From AC-56 sp963798705 (GTDB taxonomy: Bacteria > Actinomycetota > Thermoleophilia > Solirubrobacterales > 70-9): DNA of 64,000 nucleotides. The position numbers and the translations under genes are program-made. Shown in pieces: positions 55,580 to 64,000 of the stretch; position 1 is the first letter of the stretch, and every line of letters starts with the position of its first letter. The stretch is taken from positions 2,170,001-2,234,000 of the forward strand of contig CAWCTW010000005.1 in NCBI GenBank assembly GCA_963798705.1, read 5' to 3'. The notes beneath the pieces were generated by a model. It ran no database searches, was not told where the DNA came from, and was given only the letters and a program-made list of their open reading frames with translations.

Positions 55580-56955
55580 GGAGCTTCGAGGACCGTGCGG
55601 AGCCGATCCGAGTAGCGAACGGGATACGGGCGCTCAGCCTGGTCCGACGAGTGGCGCCGCAGCTCCTCGGGCAGCGCCGCGAGCTGCACGGCCGTGCGCT
55701 CCCGGATCTGGGCCAGCGACTCGGCGCCGATGACCTCGCCCCCGCGCATCACGGGCCGCAGGAGCGGCTCCCCCTCGAGCTCCTCGTCGGCCGCGGCGAT
55801 CACGTCACCGCGCATGGCATCCCCGGCGTGGCTTCGGAATACCTGCTTGGGGCCGGGGACGGTGGCCTTGTCGGCCGAGCGCTTCCACACGCCGTGCCAC
55901 TCGGCGCCGCGCCGCCGAGCCACCAGCTTGTAGACGCCGTTGACGACCGGGGAATCCCGACTCGTCCCCAGGTCGGTGCCCACCCCCCACAGGTCGATCG
56001 GCGCCCCCGCCGCGACGAGGTCGGCGATCCGGGCCTCGTCCAGGTCACCGCTGGCGGTGATGCGGGTGTCTTTGAGGCCGGCGTCGTCCAGCAGCCGGCG
56101 CGCCTCGCGAGACAGCGCCAGCAGATCACCCGAGTCGAGCCGGATCCCGTCCAGCCGCACGCCCGCATCGCGGGCCGCTGCGATGGCGCTCCGAACTCCC
56201 TGGAGCGTCTCGTAGGTGTCGACGAGCAGCACGGTGCCGGTCGGAAAGCTCTCGATGAAGCAGCGGAAGGCCTCGTCCTCGGTGTCGAAGGCCAGGACGT
56301 AGGAGTGCGCCATGGTTCCCACTGGTCGTAGGCCGTAGCGCATCGCCGCGGCCACGTTGGAGGTCCCCCCGCAGCCAGCCACGGCGGAGGAGCGCGCCAC
56401 CTTCATCGCGGCGTCGGTGCCGTGATCGCGCCGGGGCGAGAAGTCGACGACGCGCTCGCCCGCGCCCGGTTCGCCGCCGCCGGCGGCGAGGACGACGCGG
56501 GCGGCCTTGGTGGCGATCATCGTCTGGAAGTTAATCTGGTTGAGCAGCACCGTCTCGACCAGCTGTGCCTCGATCAGCGGCGCCGTGACCCGGAGCAGCG
56601 GCTCATTCGCGAACGCGATCGTGCCCTCGGGGACCGCTTCGACGTCGCCGGTGAACCGGAAGGCGGCCAGGTAGTCCAGGAACGCACCGTCGAACATCTC
56701 CAGTGACCGGAGGTACTCGAGCTCGCGCTTCCCGAACCGAAGCCGGCGCAGGAGCTCCAGGGTCGGCCCGAGGCCCGCGGCCAGGAGCCAGTCGCGCCGG
56801 GGCGGGAGCCGTCGCGGAAACAGCTCGAAGACCGACTCGTCGTCGATTCCCCGCGCCAGGTAGCTCGCCGACATCGTCAGCTCGTAGAGATCGACGAGCA
56901 GGGCGGCGCCCGAAGCGGTCAGCAGCCCCGGGTCGTTGGAGCGGTCGCGATCCAT
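55576..56955 (-). CDS. pncB: nicotinate phosphoribosyltransferase
   Basis: 459 residues. It makes nicotinate mononucleotide in NAD salvage. Family motifs are LLVDLYELTMSASYL near the N-terminus, VETVLLNQINFQTMIATKAAR, FSPRRDHG, with the autophosphorylated His region in RRDHGTDAAM, GTMAHSYV, VDTYETLQGV, and GIRLDSGDLLALS. The ATG at 56955 is chosen; an extended frame upstream runs over a dispersed repeat. Its start is followed upstream by that repeat, not by another gene. Confidence 0.93.
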   Translation of the reverse strand: MDRDRSNDPGLLTASGAALLVDLYELTMSASYLARGIDDESVFELFPRRLPPRRDWLLAAGLGPTLELLRRLRFGKRELEYLRSLEMFDGAFLDYLAAFRFTGDVEAVPEGTIAFANEPLLRVTAPLIEAQLVETVLLNQINFQTMIATKAARVVLAAGGGEPGAGERVVDFSPRRDHGTDAAMKVARSSAVAGCGGTSNVAAAMRYGLRPVGTMAHSYVLAFDTEDEAFRCFIESFPTGTVLLVDTYETLQGVRSAIAAARDAGVRLDGIRLDSGDLLALSREARRLLDDAGLKDTRITASGDLDEARIADLVAAGAPIDLWGVGTDLGTSRDSPVVNGVYKLVARRRGAEWHGVWKRSADKATVPGPKQVFRSHAGDAMRGDVIAAADEELEGEPLLRPVMRGGEVIGAESLAQIRERTAVQLAALPEELRRHSSDQAERPYPVRYSDRLRTVLEAP

Positions 56956-57058
56956 CGCCCTATTCCTACCGGTCCGCGAAACCAATTGCCCCGGCTGGTG
57001 CATGTCGGGCCGGACCAGGGATGCCGCCTCGACCGACCCGGAACCGGACCGGTGCGCC

Positions 57059-57104
57059 GCGAGCGGCCACAAATCCACCTGCGAGGTGGAGAATCTGCCG
57101 TTCG
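57059..57104. repeat. inverted copy of the dispersed 43-bp repeat
   Basis: Reading the minus strand, it matches the paired repeats at 40507 and 40578: a GGCAGATTCTCCACC block, then GGTGGATTTG and GGCCGCTCGC, with a changed loop. It sits about 100 bp upstream of pncB. Confidence 0.6.
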
Positions 57105-57229
57105 TTGCCGGGGGCCGCGCTGCGGGCCGTTCCGGACAGGGGCCATCCCTGGCCCTCTTCACCGCGCGAGGGGGACCGCGCGGCGAGCGTTGGGCTCCGA
57201 GCCCGGCGTCCGCTCCCGAACCGGGTTAC

Positions 57230-57376
57230 CTACGCACCGATGTGCGCACCGGTCAGCACGAGCAGCGCGGCTATCGCGACGATCGTTCCCGCCAGCCCGC
57301 CGGCAACCCAGCCGGCGATCAGCGTGTGTCGATCGACTCCACGCGGCTCGATCATGTCGAGCAGTCGCTCTGTCAT
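57230..57376 (-). CDS. 48-residue single-TM protein behind a c-di-AMP riboswitch
   Basis: ATG to TAG encodes a short amphipathic start (TERLLDMIEPRGVDRHT) and one strong hydrophobic helix (LIAGWVAGGLAGTIVAIAALLVL) with a brief end (TGAHIGA). GAGAGG lies five to six bases before the ATG. The good ribosome site and the riboswitch directly upstream make a real gene likely despite its size. Function is unknown; size and helix are compatible with a holin-like or regulatory membrane peptide, which is speculation. Confidence 0.65.
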   Translation of the reverse strand: MTERLLDMIEPRGVDRHTLIAGWVAGGLAGTIVAIAALLVLTGAHIGA

Positions 57377-57384
57377 CGAGAACC

Positions 57385-57535
57385 TCTCTTTCTCGGGCCT
57401 ACGGGGTTAGCTGACGGGCTCGCGCTGAAAGAGCGGCGCTACGGACTCAGTTCCGATTCGCCCCCGGGCCCGGATCGGGCCCCCTCGGTTCCCCCGCTCC
57501 CCCCGTCAGGACGGGGGGACTCGGCAGGTGTTCTC
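57385..57535 (-). ncRNA. cyclic-di-AMP riboswitch (ydaO-yuaA class)
   Basis: On the minus strand the conserved blocks follow in order: AGCGGGGGAACC, GGGGGCGAATCG, and GAGCCCGTCAGCTAACCC with CGTAGGC closing P1. A large GC hairpin (CCCCCCGTC/GACGGGGGG) forms one arm. GAGAAC near the 5' end can pair with GTTCTC that includes the region just before the ATG, next to the ribosome site GAGAGG, which suggests a translational on/off platform. The only gene downstream is the 48-residue membrane protein. Confidence 0.82.
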
Positions 57536-57748
57536 TTCGGATCGGCACCCTAGCTATTCGGGCCGAGGGCTGCGTCATCGGGATGGAGCCGAGCCGCGTC
57601 GCCTGGATTCGGCGCGACACCCGCGTCGCCGGAGGGCGATCGGGGCTTGCGCTCATATGGACGCAACTCTCGATCCCCCCCGGAGCGGTGGAACAGAAGC
57701 TCGGGACCGCCCCGCCCCCGCGGAGTGGATAGGTTCCACGCGGGTCGC

Positions 57749-59743
57749 ATGGAGGGACGGGTCGCAGACCGGAGGAAAGGACGCCCTCGCCGGGCGGTTG
57801 GCGTCGTCGGGTCGGCGGCGACGACGGCGGTCGTGCTCCTCGCCGCCGCGTCTGCCAGCCTCGCTGCGCGTCCTCATCATCCGCACGCCCCCCGCGCCCA
57901 TCATCCGCGGCCGACGACGATCACGGTCAGCCCTGGTGCGGGCGGCGGGCGGCGAGTCCACGCGGGGCTCTTCGGCGTCAATCACCGCTACCCGTACGGC
58001 GGGTTCGGCATGTGGAACCCGTCGATCCCGGGCGCCCCGCGCAAGTTCGACCATCACTTCGAGTCCGCTCGCGTGAGCGCGGTGCGCTTCCCGGGGGGCT
58101 CCGTCGCCAACACCTACCACTGGAAGCGAGCGATCGGTCCCGCCGCCGATCGTCGGCTCAACGTGCACGGGCGCACCGGCGAGCCGCTCACCAACGAGTT
58201 CGGGCCGGACGAGTTCGGCGAGTTCATCCGGAGCCACGGGCTCCAGGCGATGATGCTCGCCAACTTCGGCACCGGGACGGCGCAGGAGGCGGCCGACTGG
58301 GTCGAGTACATGAACGCCCCGGTGGGGACCAACCCCAGCGCCGGCGTCGCGTGGGCGGAGGCGCGCGCCGCGAACGGGCATCCGCAGCCATATGGCGCTC
58401 GCAACTGGGAGATCGGCAACGAGATGTACCTGCTCGGGCAGTCCTACTGGATGGGAGACGGGGGCCTGGCGGAGCGCTCCCGCAAGTACGCCTTCGGCGG
58501 CTCCACTCAGTTTCCCGGCCAACGCCTGGGCAAGCCGTGGGACCACGGTGACTCCGCGGGGGTCAGCGACGGCTCGGCCGGCCAGCGATTTCAGGTCAAG
58601 TACCCGCCGGTCAAGCCGGACGAGCCCTTCGCCCTCAAGGTCGGGGACTCGATCTGGACACGCGTCGCCGATCTGGCGGCGGCGCCCCCGCAGGCACCCG
58701 TCTACGAGCTGGATCCCGCGAGCGGCAAGGTGCGGTTCGGCGACGGCGTGCACGGCGCGATCCCTCCCAAGAGGACGATCATCCGCGCGTCCTACACCTC
58801 CGGGCCGCATGACGGCTTCGTCGACTTCTACAGGGAGATGAAGGCCGCCGATCCCACGATCAAGATCGGAACCTCGTTCCGCAACGGGCAGTTCCTGTCC
58901 CGGATGGGGAAAGACCATCCCTATGACTTCGTGGTCGCCCACCTCTACAGCCACGCGCCCAGGCGCGGATACGGCACCACGAAGGACTTCCACGACGGGG
59001 TGATGCGGCTGGCCGGCCGCCGCGCCAACGGGGTGCAGGTCGTTCGCCACGGGCTGAGGAGCCACGCCGGCGCCCGCGCCAGCTCGATCCCGGTCGTGGT
59101 CTCCGAGTACGGGATGTCCTTTCGCCGGTGGAGGGGCCCGACTCGAAACTACCTCCGCTCGATGGACCAGGCCCTCTACGTCACGATCCAGCTCCAGCGG
59201 TGGATGCACCTCGGCGTGCCCCTCGCCGGCAAGCAGTCCCTGATCGACTTCAACCCGAAGCGGGCTCCCCATGGCGCCTTCGCGCTCGGCCTGGGTCAGC
59301 AGGCGGTGATCGGGGGGCCGCCCCATTACGTGATGTCGGCGACGGCACGCGCGTTCAGGCTCCTCGCGCCTTCGTCCGGCGAGCGGATCGTGCGCGCCGC
59401 CATGCGCAACAACCCCTCGCGCCGCATCTACTCGGGTCAGAGGCTGAAGCTGCTGCGCGTCTCGGCCACCAAGGACGCGGATGGGTCGCTCTACGTGATC
59501 GTCGTCAACAAGGACCGGTCGCGGTCCGTGGGCACCGCGCTTCGAGTCAAGGGGAGGGGGATCAAGCGGGCGATCGTGAAGAGGCTGACCGGCCAGAGCT
59601 TTCTCTCCTACAACACGGCATCCCACCCGAACCGCGTTTCGATCCACACCCGCAAGCGCGCGGTGCGCTCGCGGCGGATGCCGCTGCGCCTGCCCCCGCA
59701 TTCGGTGACGGCCGTGGAGCTGCGGCGCTTCGAGGGAGGGTAG
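57749..59743 (+). CDS. secreted GH51-like glycosidase (arabinofuranosidase-type)
   Basis: About 664 residues with an N-terminal signal segment (GVVGSAATTAVVLLAAASASLAA) and a His/Pro-rich linker. The (beta/alpha)8 domain resembles GH51: VSAVRFPGGSVANTYHW, the acid/base in NWEIGNEMY (Glu at about 225) and a likely nucleophile in VVVSEYGMSF (Glu at about 453). Between them is an inserted module (about 265-350) with VRFGDGVHGAIPP. A C-terminal beta domain follows. It should cleave arabinose-type or related sugars outside the cell. It ends exactly where the DUF3556 gene starts. Confidence 0.7.
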   Translation: MEGRVADRRKGRPRRAVGVVGSAATTAVVLLAAASASLAARPHHPHAPRAHHPRPTTITVSPGAGGGRRVHAGLFGVNHRYPYGGFGMWNPSIPGAPRKFDHHFESARVSAVRFPGGSVANTYHWKRAIGPAADRRLNVHGRTGEPLTNEFGPDEFGEFIRSHGLQAMMLANFGTGTAQEAADWVEYMNAPVGTNPSAGVAWAEARAANGHPQPYGARNWEIGNEMYLLGQSYWMGDGGLAERSRKYAFGGSTQFPGQRLGKPWDHGDSAGVSDGSAGQRFQVKYPPVKPDEPFALKVGDSIWTRVADLAAAPPQAPVYELDPASGKVRFGDGVHGAIPPKRTIIRASYTSGPHDGFVDFYREMKAADPTIKIGTSFRNGQFLSRMGKDHPYDFVVAHLYSHAPRRGYGTTKDFHDGVMRLAGRRANGVQVVRHGLRSHAGARASSIPVVVSEYGMSFRRWRGPTRNYLRSMDQALYVTIQLQRWMHLGVPLAGKQSLIDFNPKRAPHGAFALGLGQQAVIGGPPHYVMSATARAFRLLAPSSGERIVRAAMRNNPSRRIYSGQRLKLLRVSATKDADGSLYVIVVNKDRSRSVGTALRVKGRGIKRAIVKRLTGQSFLSYNTASHPNRVSIHTRKRAVRSRRMPLRLPPHSVTAVELRRFEGG

Positions 59744-61501
59744 ATGGGCTTCATACAGCCCAACCCGCCGCCGTTCGACCTGGAAGAGTGGCGGGCGAAG
59801 CCATTCCTCTCACGCCTGAAGCCGGTCGTGCAGGACTGGGTGGTCAACGGCTTCGGGGCGCCCGGGCTCATCTACCTGCTGTACGCGGTCAAGCTCGTGG
59901 TCTTCGTCGTGGGCGCCGCGCTGGTGATCTCGGCGACCACCCCGGGCCTTGGCGGGCTCGGGAACCTGACCGACTGGTGGTTCGAGCCGATCGTCTTCGA
60001 GAAGGCCGTCGTCTGGACCATGCTCTGGGAGATCCTCGGCCTCGGCTCGGGCTCCATGGCGCTCACGGCGAGGTACAACCCGCCGATCGGCGGCGTGCTC
60101 TATCGCCTGCGGCCGGGGACGGTGCGGCTCGCGCCGTGGCCTGACCGGGTGCCCTTCACCGGAGGCACACGGCGAACCGTCGCCGACGTCGCGCTCTACG
60201 CCGCGGTCCTCGGGGCGCTGATCTACCTGCTCGTCTCCAGCGGCGAGGCGGCCGCCGGTGCGCCGGCCGGGCGGCTCGACCCGGTCGCGATCGGAGTCCT
60301 GCTCGGGTTGCTCGTCGTGCTCGGGCTGCGGGACAAGATCTCGTTCCTGTCCGCGCGGCCCGAGATCTACGGCTTCATGCTGCTCGTCGCGCTGTTCCCG
60401 CTGCACAACGCGGTCATCGGCTGGCAGTTCGTCTTCCTGTTCATCTGGTGGGGCGCCGCATCGTCGAAGCTCAACCGGCACTTTCCCTACGTGACCTCGG
60501 TGATGACGAGCAACACGCCTTGGAACCGGTCGCGGGCGGCGAAGGCGGGGATGTACGTCGATTACCCCGACGATCTGCGCCCCGGCCGCAATGCCGCCCT
60601 CGCGGCGCATCTCGGAACCGCGATCGAGTTCGCCGCGCCGCTGGTGCTGATCGTCTCGCGCGGCGGCGTCGCGGGCACGATCGCCCTGGTCGTGATGCTC
60701 CTCTTCCACCTCCACATCACCTCGACCTTCGCCCTCGGCGTCCCGCTGGAATGGAACCTCTTCATGATCTTCGGGCTCGGGTTCCTGTTCGGGCACTACG
60801 GCGACGTCCCGTTCTCCAACCTCGACGACCCGCTCCTGATCGCGATCCTGGTCGTGGTCGGGGTGTTGATTCCCATCGCCGGAAACCTCCGCCCGGACAA
60901 GATCTCGTTCCTCCCGGGCATGCGCTATTACGCCGGCAACTGGGCGTCGAGCCTGTGGCTGTTCCGCAACGACACGAAGGCCGAGGACAAGCTCAACCGC
61001 GACATCTGCCGGGTCGCGCCGGTCGTCATCGAGCAGCTCGCCGCGATGTACGACCACGAAACCGCGGAGTACCTCATGTACAAGTCCCTGGCCTTCCGAT
61101 CGCTCCACAGCCACGGGCGAGCGCTTCTGGCCCTGGCGCACCGGGCAGCGGGCGACGTCGACGACTACGAGCTCCGGGATGGCGAGCTCGTGTCCGGGGT
61201 CGTCAACGGCTGGAACTTCGGCGACGGCCACTTCCACGACCAGCAGCTGCTGGAGGCCGTGCAGGAGCGATGCGGCTTCGCCGAGGGAGATCTGCGCGTC
61301 GTCTTCCTGGAATCGCAGCCGGCGCAGGTGCAGCGCCAGAGCTACCGCATCTACGATGCCGCCTCGGGGCTGGTCGAGGAGGGCTGGGTCGATGTCGCCG
61401 AGATGGTGAGGCGCGGCCCGTGGCTGGAGGAGTCCTGGGACTTCCCGGTGGAGATCACCTCCGCGAAGGGGCCGCCACCCCCCGTCGGCGCACCGACCTG
61501 A
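59744..61501 (+). CDS. DUF3556 membrane protein
   Basis: 585 residues. Hydrophobic helices cover about 35-380 (for example VKLVVFVVGAALVISATTP, YGFMLLVALFPLHNAVIGWQFVFLFIWWGAASSKLNRHFPY), then a soluble domain of about 200 residues with FLPGMRYYAGNW, GWNFGDGHFHDQQLLEAVQ and SQPAQVQRQSYRIYD. DUF3556 proteins are known next to FAD oxidoreductases in mycobacteria, as here. Function is not established. The end overlaps the next ATG by one base (TGATG). Confidence 0.8.
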   Translation: MGFIQPNPPPFDLEEWRAKPFLSRLKPVVQDWVVNGFGAPGLIYLLYAVKLVVFVVGAALVISATTPGLGGLGNLTDWWFEPIVFEKAVVWTMLWEILGLGSGSMALTARYNPPIGGVLYRLRPGTVRLAPWPDRVPFTGGTRRTVADVALYAAVLGALIYLLVSSGEAAAGAPAGRLDPVAIGVLLGLLVVLGLRDKISFLSARPEIYGFMLLVALFPLHNAVIGWQFVFLFIWWGAASSKLNRHFPYVTSVMTSNTPWNRSRAAKAGMYVDYPDDLRPGRNAALAAHLGTAIEFAAPLVLIVSRGGVAGTIALVVMLLFHLHITSTFALGVPLEWNLFMIFGLGFLFGHYGDVPFSNLDDPLLIAILVVVGVLIPIAGNLRPDKISFLPGMRYYAGNWASSLWLFRNDTKAEDKLNRDICRVAPVVIEQLAAMYDHETAEYLMYKSLAFRSLHSHGRALLALAHRAAGDVDDYELRDGELVSGVVNGWNFGDGHFHDQQLLEAVQERCGFAEGDLRVVFLESQPAQVQRQSYRIYDAASGLVEEGWVDVAEMVRRGPWLEESWDFPVEITSAKGPPPPVGAPT

Positions 61502-62916
61502 TGAGCAAGGCGCTCGTCGTCGGCTCCGGCCCGAACGGGCTGGCGTGCGCGGCGGCGCTCGCTCGCGAGGGTGTCGAGGTCACCGTGCTGGAGGCCGAGG
61601 AGACCATCGGCGGCGGCACCCGCACCAGCGAGCTCACGGTCCCGGGCCTCCTGCACGACGAGTGCTCGGCGGTTCACCCGATGGCGGTAGGCTCTCCGTT
61701 CTTGAGGTCACTGGAGCTCGAGCGGCACGGCCTCGAGTGGCGCTGGCCTGAGGTCGACCTCGCGCATCCGCTCGACGACGGCACCGCGGGCGTCATGCTG
61801 CGCTCACTCGACGAGACCGCCGCCGGGCTGGGCGAGGACGGCGCCGCCTGGCGACGGCTGTTCGGCGCCCCGTCGCGCTCCCTCGAGAGCCTGAGCGAGG
61901 ACCTCTTCCGCCCGGTGCTGCACGTACCGCGGCATCCCCTGCGGCTGGCGCGATTCGGCATCGCAGCAGCGATGCCGGTGAACGCCCTGGCTCGGGCCTG
62001 GAAGGGCCCCCGGGCTCGGGCGCTCTTCGCGGGCGTCGCCGCCCATTCGTTCAGCCCGTTCGGCAGGCCGATGAGCTCGGCGGTCGGCATGGCGCTGGTC
62101 TGCGCGGGCCACGCCTTCGGGTGGGCGGTGGCGCGGGGCGGGTCGCGGTCGATCACGGATGCCCTGGCGGCGGTGGTCCGAGAGCACGGTGGCGCGATCG
62201 AGACGGGGGTTCGCGTGCGCTCGCTGTCCGAGCTCCCGCCGGCCGACGTCGTGGCGCTGGACCTTGCCCCCGAGGCGGTTGCGGACGTCGCCGGCGATCG
62301 CCTTCCGCGGCGCGTCGCGCGGGCGTACCGGCGCTACCGGCATGGTCCAGGCGCGTTCAAGCTCGACCTTGCGGTCGAGGACGGGGTGCCGTGGACCAAC
62401 GAGGCCTGCCGGCGCGCGGGGACCGTCCACGTCGCCGGCGCGCTGGAGGAGCTCGGCGCCGCGGAGCGAGCGATCAACGGCGGCCGGATGCCGGAGCGCC
62501 CCTTCGTCCTGGTCGCTCAGCAGTACCTGGCCGATCCCGATCGCTCGCCGGGAAACGTCCATCCGGTATGGGCGTACGCGCACGTCCCGAACGGCTACGC
62601 CGGCGACGCCGAGGAGGCGATGATCGCCCAGATCGAGCGTTTCGCCCCGGGCCTTCGCGATCGGATCGTGGCGTCGGCGTCGCGGTCCACGGCTCAGATC
62701 GCCGCCGCCAACACCAACTTCGTGGGCGGGGACATCATCAACGGGGCCAACACGCCGGTCCAGGTGGTGATCCGGCCGCGGCTGGCGCTCGACCCGTACA
62801 GCACCGGCATTCCAGGCGTGTTCGTCTGCTCGGCGGCGACGCCGCCCGGCGCCGGGGTCCACGGCATCTGCGGCTACAACGCGGCCCGGGTCGCGCTCCG
62901 CCACCTGCGGACCTGA
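61501..62916 (+). CDS. NAD(P)/FAD-dependent oxidoreductase (phytoene-desaturase-like)
   Basis: 471 residues. The N-terminal dinucleotide-binding motif is VVGSGPNGLACAAALAREGVEVTVLEA with the E-x-x-x-GGG-x-R-T extension (ETIGGGTRT). The C-terminal FAD site is CSAATPPGAGVHGICGYNAA. It resembles CrtI/CrtN-like and related dehydrogenases and is the usual partner of DUF3556. The two gene products may form a membrane redox system acting on a lipid, but no substrate can be named. Confidence 0.85.
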   Translation: MSKALVVGSGPNGLACAAALAREGVEVTVLEAEETIGGGTRTSELTVPGLLHDECSAVHPMAVGSPFLRSLELERHGLEWRWPEVDLAHPLDDGTAGVMLRSLDETAAGLGEDGAAWRRLFGAPSRSLESLSEDLFRPVLHVPRHPLRLARFGIAAAMPVNALARAWKGPRARALFAGVAAHSFSPFGRPMSSAVGMALVCAGHAFGWAVARGGSRSITDALAAVVREHGGAIETGVRVRSLSELPPADVVALDLAPEAVADVAGDRLPRRVARAYRRYRHGPGAFKLDLAVEDGVPWTNEACRRAGTVHVAGALEELGAAERAINGGRMPERPFVLVAQQYLADPDRSPGNVHPVWAYAHVPNGYAGDAEEAMIAQIERFAPGLRDRIVASASRSTAQIAAANTNFVGGDIINGANTPVQVVIRPRLALDPYSTGIPGVFVCSAATPPGAGVHGICGYNAARVALRHLRT

Positions 62917-62940
62917 CCTGATCCTCCCCGCGGCCATGGA

Positions 62941-63228
62941 TTGGCGACGTCGACGACGGGGTATCCGCCGGCCGAGATGGACCTCGATGCTCGGCTGACG
63001 GCGCTCTACGACGATCTTGGTGACGCGCAGGGCGAGCTGAAGGACAACGGCGCCCTCGGACAGGTCTTCAACGGTCTGCTCGACGAGGTCAGGGAGCAGC
63101 ACGGCGACGACCCGGTGATCTCCGAGATCGAGCTGATGGGCTTCAACTTCAACGGCCACACCGCCTCGAGCGCGGAATCGCTCCGAACCGTGGTCGGCCA
63201 GATGCGAGCCGTCGTCCGCGGCGGCTAG
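62941..63228 (+). CDS. small acidic hypothetical protein
   Basis: 95 residues from TTG 62941, or 83 from ATG 62977. It is acidic and predicted mostly helical (MDLDARLTALYDDLGDAQGEL, SAESLRTVVGQMRAVV). No family recognised and no signal peptide. Neither start has a clear ribosome site. Confidence 0.5.
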   Translation: MATSTTGYPPAEMDLDARLTALYDDLGDAQGELKDNGALGQVFNGLLDEVREQHGDDPVISEIELMGFNFNGHTASSAESLRTVVGQMRAVVRGG

Positions 63229-63305
63229 CTACGCCAGCGGCCGACGGCTCGCCGTGCAAGAGCCCGAGCCGGCGCAGCGCACCCTCGCGGCGCGCCCGAC
63301 GGTGA

Positions 63306-64000
63306 CTACTCAGCGGAGAGGGTGTGTTGCACGTACCGCGAAATGCCTGCATCTAGGCGCCCTCCTCCTGCGCCTGCTGCAGGCGTGCTGCAAGTGCGCG
63401 TGACGTTCTCGGCGTATGCGTTGCGGATTCGACGCCGCGCATCGACCTCCGAGGGATGGCCGTAGGTGTCCATCACGAGCTTGCCGTGATCGGAGTGGTC
63501 GAGCTGATGGGCGATTGCCCACGGCTCGACACCGCGGAGCATCAGGTCGGTTGCGCAGGCGTGGCGCAGGTCGTAGGGATCAAGCTCGGGACGGTCGTAG
63601 GCGATCCGCACCTTGTCGAAGTTCCGGTGCAGGATGCCGGTGCTGAACTGCCGCCCGGTCTTGGAGACGAACACCCAGCGGGAGTCGAATGCCTCGCAGC
63701 CGCAGCGCCTCGGGAACGAGGACGATCTTGCGGCGGGCAGTGCTCGTCTTGGTGCCATCGACCAAGAGTTCGACGCTCTCAATCTGCGCCCGCTCAAGCA
63801 CGTAGGACTCGCTTGGCCGGATGCCAGTGAAGCCAGCGACAAGGACCCAGGCCCGCATGACCAGCCCGAAGGCGTTGTCGAAGGCGCCGAGCCGGTACTC
63901 GGGGGCGCTCTGGAGATACCACTTACAGATGCGCTCGAACTGGCACCCGCGGATGTCGGGACGGGGATCGAGTTGGTGGAGGAGGTCGGAGAGGGGCACG
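63306..64000 (-). pseudogene. tyrosine recombinase/integrase, frame-disrupted and 5'-truncated by the window
   Basis: The catalytic domain of a phage-type tyrosine recombinase is present in two frames. The first has GFTGIRPSESYVLERAQIE with the box I Arg. The second has DPYDLRHACATDLMLRG (box II, with Tyr in place of the usual first His), HQLDHSDHGKLVMDTYGHPSE with the catalytic Tyr, and a C-terminal tail. The frame changes at about 63690-63705. The gene continues beyond 64000, so the DNA-binding domain is not seen. No tRNA or att repeat is visible between it and the preceding gene. Confidence 0.7.

Overview
The window is about 70% G+C with dense, strongly GC3-biased genes. It has many GTG/TTG starts and ATGA/GTGA stop-start overlaps. 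The gene set (DrrA/DrrB-type exporter, DUF2254, DUF3556 with an FAD oxidoreductase, SpoIIE-type phosphatase, two cyclic-di-AMP riboswitches, cytochrome P450, DUF6457 beside the Moco genes) points to a high-GC actinobacterium, perhaps Thermoleophilia. That placement is inferred from gene content and protein style, not from a marker gene.

The dominant feature is a nearly self-contained formate-dehydrogenase cassette at about 0.4-18.7 kb. It holds molybdenum-cofactor synthesis (mogA, moaC, a moaD-moaE fusion, moeA, mobA, moaA), the sulfur-transfer chaperone fdhD, molybdate uptake (modABC) with a HTH-TOBE regulator, and the three-subunit formate dehydrogenase fdhA-fdhB-NrfD-like. It also holds the whole selenocysteine system: selD, selA, selB and the tRNA-Sec gene selC. 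fdhA has an in-frame UGA at 9856 followed by a SECIS hairpin with a GGUCU loop, so the enzyme is predicted to carry selenocysteine. However, fdhA, modA, modC and a DUF6457 gene are broken by single-base indels in this sequence although their conserved residues are intact. This suggests either consensus errors or very recent decay.

From 18.7 to 26 kb lie accessory genes. These are a M6-like protein with five near-identical 150-bp tachylectin-type repeats, a single-TM protein with a Gln/Ser-rich tail, two secreted BNR/sialidase-like proteins (the first frame-disrupted), and a MOSC protein. From 26 to 38.5 kb come a riboswitch-controlled secreted M23-like protein, a drug/lipid ABC exporter, DUF2254, Lon with a divergent MarR regulator, YceI, a UBP zinc finger, an acetolactate-synthase-like ThDP enzyme, a P450 and small hypothetical genes.

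From 38.5 to 44.4 kb is a surface-glycosylation group (two multi-TM glycosyltransferase-like proteins, a methyltransferase, a GT2 enzyme). It is punctuated by two copies of a short inverted-repeat element bounded by CTAG. From 44.4 to 57 kb are DUF445, a DUF4393-like protein, cyclophilin, an RTX-like protein, two PF04185-type phosphoesterases, an RsbW/SpoIIE partner-switching pair, a phosphotriesterase-like lactonase, UspA, TadA and a nicotinate phosphoribosyltransferase.

The right end has a second c-di-AMP riboswitch preceding a 48-residue membrane protein, a GH51-like secreted glycosidase, the DUF3556/FAD pair, a small acidic protein and a frame-disrupted tyrosine recombinase running off the window.
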